In this document: positions 61,245-64,000 of the stretch, in pieces
How positions within the stretch are numbered: the first letter of the stretch is position 1
Layout of the letters: each line of letters opens with the position of its first letter
NCBI GenBank assembly: GCA_963210315.1
Contig: OY723322.1
Span: 186,001-250,000 of the forward strand
Source of the DNA: Rhynchopus euleeides
Lineage: Eukaryota > Euglenozoa > Diplonemea > Diplonemida > Diplonemidae
Direction: 5' to 3'
Length of the DNA stretch: 64,000 nt
The notes under the pieces: model-generated
The model's database searches: none
What the model saw: the letters and a program-made list of their open reading frames with translations, nothing else
Told to the model about the DNA's origin: nothing
Made by a program: the position numbers and the translations under genes

Positions 61245-63765
61245 TCACTCTTCAGGCGGGGAAGGCGCAACAGGAGCGGACGCGGCTGCTGGCATGCGCG
61301 AGAGGCGCAGCGTGTTCTCCTGAACACCCTTCATGCGGTCGTAGTCAGCTCGTGTGATGGCGGGCCCACCCCCATAGGTGGCCAGGAGGTAGTCCCAGTC
61401 CTGGGGGGGGATGGGGCAGTAGAACTCCTTCGCGTAGCGTGTGGGCATCGTCTGTGTAGTGGTGTGGTGGTGTGAAGGCGATCTACCAGGTGGAACATGC
61501 AGCCCGACACACTGCTGCAGCAGTATTATCTGGCGTGTTTTAGGGTGAGTCGCTAGGGGGAGAGGGGGGCAGTCACACCTTGCTGTTGTCGTCGAAGTGG
61601 TATGACGGCAGGTTGCAGATGGGGCCCGGCTCCTCTGACAGCACGTACTGCACGAGCCACTCGCGCGAGATGAACAGCGGCTCGACCCGGAGCTCTTGCC
61701 CCACCATGTCGGCCATCGCTGCGGGGTCCACCTCCTCGAGGAGCCGCAGGAAGCGCTTCGCGCGTGGTTTGTAGAAGTCGCACAAGCGCTGCTGCTCCGC
61801 CTCCGCTGCCACCGCCTCGGGGGAAAGGGTTCCGGGCGCGTGGTGTTTGCGGCGCTTTTTGTAGACCAGCACGTAGGCAACCTCGTCGCGCACGTGGGTG
61901 GGTTCGATGGCGGCGACGCGGTCGTCGTTGCAGAGAACCCATGTGTTGAAGCGCTCGGAGTAGATGTATGACACGTAGTGCCCGCCGTGGTAGCTCCCGC
62001 GGTGCACAATCATCGAGTGCAGCGCAAACGTTGTGGTGTCAGGGGGCGGGAGGTCGTCGCTGACGTAGCAGAAGTCGCGCACGTCGAGGTAGACAGGGTC
62101 GACGTTGGGCAGCAGCTCTGGGTTGACGTGATCGTAGTTCCCAGGGACATGCGGTGCCCCCGAGTCGGGGAGGACGTAGTCGAAGGCACCCGGGTACTCG
62201 AGGCGCTTCTGCTGCTGCTGGAAGTTGCAGATGGGGAACCCGATGTGCCCCCCGATCTTGGAGATCCAGTAGCCGTTCTTCGAGAAGCGCTTGAAGGTCA
62301 GCACTAGCTCCTCCGGCAGGTCGAACAGCGACAGCTGCTTCACCCCATCGGTGTGCTTGTCGCAGTGGGGGCACTCGTACTTGTTGATTGTTTCGTTGCT
62401 GAAATGCGCCGCAAGGCACTCATACACGGTCGTCTGCTCGTCGGGGCTGTCGTTGGGGTTGGAGAACAGATAAAAGGCCCCCATCACAAAGCTGAAGAGG
62501 CTCATCGTGAAACCGCCAACCATCTGCCATGCAAAGGCCATCATCATGCGCATGTCAAGGCGCGACACCTTCCCGTCACCGTGCCCAGGGCTCTGGGCGA
62601 CGGTCCCTGCCTGACCGTCACCACTCTGCTGCTGCTGCTGCTGCTCCCGCGGCGTCGACGGTGCCGCGCTGCTCTGACTCGCCTGCACCCCATCGCGAGC
62701 GGCACCACACTGCACATTGCGCACACGCCTCTGGTCCACCTCCATGCGGAGCACGGGCCGCCTTGAGGCGGGGGGCACTTCGAGCTGTACACGGCGGCAG
62801 GGCATGCAGATGGAAGCGCACAACAACGCATCGCAACGCAACACAACACACTCTCACATATCATACCTGCAGCCCGAGGAAAGGCTCGGCACGCAGACTC
62901 TCGCCCTGACACTGCGTGCAGCGGATGCAGGAGGCGTAGTGCCCCTCATACACCTCAGACACAGCAGACCGGTACAGCTGTGGTGGTGTGGTGTGGTGTG
63001 TCGTGGTGAAGCGATCTCTCTGCCTCTCTCTCCGCTGGACAAATTAACATCGTCACATGACCGTACACTAACTTAGTCCAAGGTGGTGGCACGGCAGTAC
63101 AGCACGGCACACTTGCATACCCTCGGGTAGTAGGCCCCCCCTGACACACTGCCAGGCAGCTTTCCTTTGCGCATCGCCGCACGCTGCGCGTGGCGCTTGT
63201 CCCGATCGACATTGTCTGTGTACATCTTATCGAGGGTGCGGTACAACAGGATCTGGCGCGCCGCGTGCGGCGACGTAGGGCTTGTGTTCGTGAAGGAGGC
63301 CAGCACCTTGGGCAGGTGGAAGGGGTCCCGCGTCTCGTCGTCAAGCGCGCCCAGAAGGGCCGAGACAAACTCATGCGAGTCCTGCTGGGTGAAGCCGAGG
63401 AACTGCTGGTTGACGGACATCACTGAATAGACGAACCCACGGGGGTCGACAGACGACCCTTCACTCGCCGACATCGCATCGACCAGATCACGCCATGTCC
63501 GCAGCAGCTGCTGCCTCCGGGCATCCTGCCCCCCGCGCAGCAGCGAGCTGACCTCCTGGCCTTGATGCCGTCGCATCATCTCCCGGAAGACACCGCTGTT
63601 CGCCACCACCTGCACCCCGCTGTTGAGGTAGCACGTGTTCCCGATGTTGTGCAGCCCACACACGGGCTCACGGTCCATGCCATCGGGCATCACCTCCGAC
63701 TCCTCCTCCTCCTCCCCCGCCCCTGTGTCTACCTCCACCTGCACATCCGAGGGGTCGGCGGCCAT
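61245..63765 (-). CDS. Ubiquitin-specific protease (USP, C19) with internal hydrophobic segment and C-terminal DUSP domain
   Basis: Four exons: 63765-63121, 62977-62867, 62784-61579 and 61451-61245 (722 aa). Introns: 62978-63120 (GTATGC), 62785-62866 (GTATGA), 61452-61578 (GTGTGA), all phase 0 with CAG acceptors. Cys box GLHNIGNTCYLNS (about 36), FTQQDSHEF (about 130), zinc pairs CIRCTQC and CPHC, and His box HRGSYHGGHYVSYIY with NDDRVAAI are all present, so it should be an active deubiquitinase. The last 130 residues match a DUSP domain (WLVQYVLSEEPGPICN ... WDYLLATYGGGPAITR), as in USP20/USP33 types. A hydrophobic stretch MMMAFAWQMVGGFTMSLFSF at about 333-358 inside the catalytic domain could span a membrane. 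The start is the first ATG; the frame is open further but with GTG. Confidence 0.93.
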
Positions 63766-63939
63766 GCTGGCGGCCTCCACCTCACACTGCTCCACAGAGC
63801 CGGATGGTCTGGAGGGTTACCGCATACACATACACAGTGATGCAGCCTGCAGAGGGGGCATGTTGTGTGGCACGGAACAAGACAAATTAAACCCCCCCCT
63901 CCCCCCTCCCCTAGGCCCAACAATTGGGGTACCCCCATT

Positions 63940-64000
63940 GGGGGCCCTCGCTACCAAGTGTGACTGAGTGAGAAAAAGTGAGAAGTCAGCCACGTTTGGC
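63940..64000. mobile_element. Second copy of the 97-bp MITE, cut by window edge
   Basis: Begins GGGGGCCCTCGCTACCA, followed by GTGACTGAGTGAGAAAAAGT, matching the right arm of the MITE at 36521-36617 read inwards. The other end lies beyond the window. Confidence 0.65.

Overview
The window looks like nuclear DNA of a flagellated protist of the Euglenozoa. The lead clues are a paraflagellar-rod-like gene (a euglenozoan hallmark), a dynein regulatory complex DRC1 gene, a NEK kinase and a PrimPol. Every host gene I can support (14) lies on the minus strand, as in the one-directional transcription units of Euglenozoa. Several genes carry short cis-introns (nine GT-AG introns, eight starting GTATG, plus one that does not obey GT-AG). 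That argues against a trypanosomatid and for a diplonemid- or euglenid-like lineage. This assignment is inference. Coding DNA is GC-rich; spacers are full of poly-G/poly-C and CA tracts.

Transcription order is right to left. Region 57.7-64 kb: a ubiquitin-specific protease with DUSP domain (4 exons) and a mitochondrial EF-P-like factor (2 exons). Region 51-57.7 kb: a PrimPol with a repeated C-terminal motif and a tandem pair of D-amino-acid dehydrogenase genes. Region 44.2-45.5 kb: a bacterial-type DAHP synthase. Region 23.4-32.3 kb: three unrecognised proteins (basic/coiled-coil, R/Q/H-rich repeat, helical mitochondrial-like) and a secreted astacin-type metallopeptidase. Region 15-21.5 kb: a Cys-rich type I membrane protein, DRC1 and a ubiquitin-like coiled-coil protein. 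Region 1-4.4 kb: NEK kinase and the 5' part of the paraflagellar-rod-like gene.

Between these blocks lie accessory regions. At 4.9-7.2 kb a TIR element carries transposase-like remnants interrupted by a foldback element. At 32.4-43.3 kb there are minisatellites, a 97-bp MITE and a 2.7-kb TIR element (6-bp target duplication) that holds a PhoD-like phosphatase fragment and is itself split by a 3.3-kb TIR element. At 48.2-50.4 kb an AATCCATTTA-rich element has received a TTAA-flanked piggyBac-like element and a 0.2-kb hairpin MITE. I saw no reverse transcriptase, capsid or other virus-like gene, no rRNA, no convincing tRNA and no CRISPR.

Functionally, three genes (paraflagellar-rod-like, NEK, DRC1) point to the flagellum. 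Others cover amino-acid catabolism (two DadA), aromatic synthesis (DAHP synthase), DNA damage tolerance (PrimPol), organellar translation (EF-P) and ubiquitin turnover. They are not an obvious single pathway; co-orientation, not shared function, is what links them.
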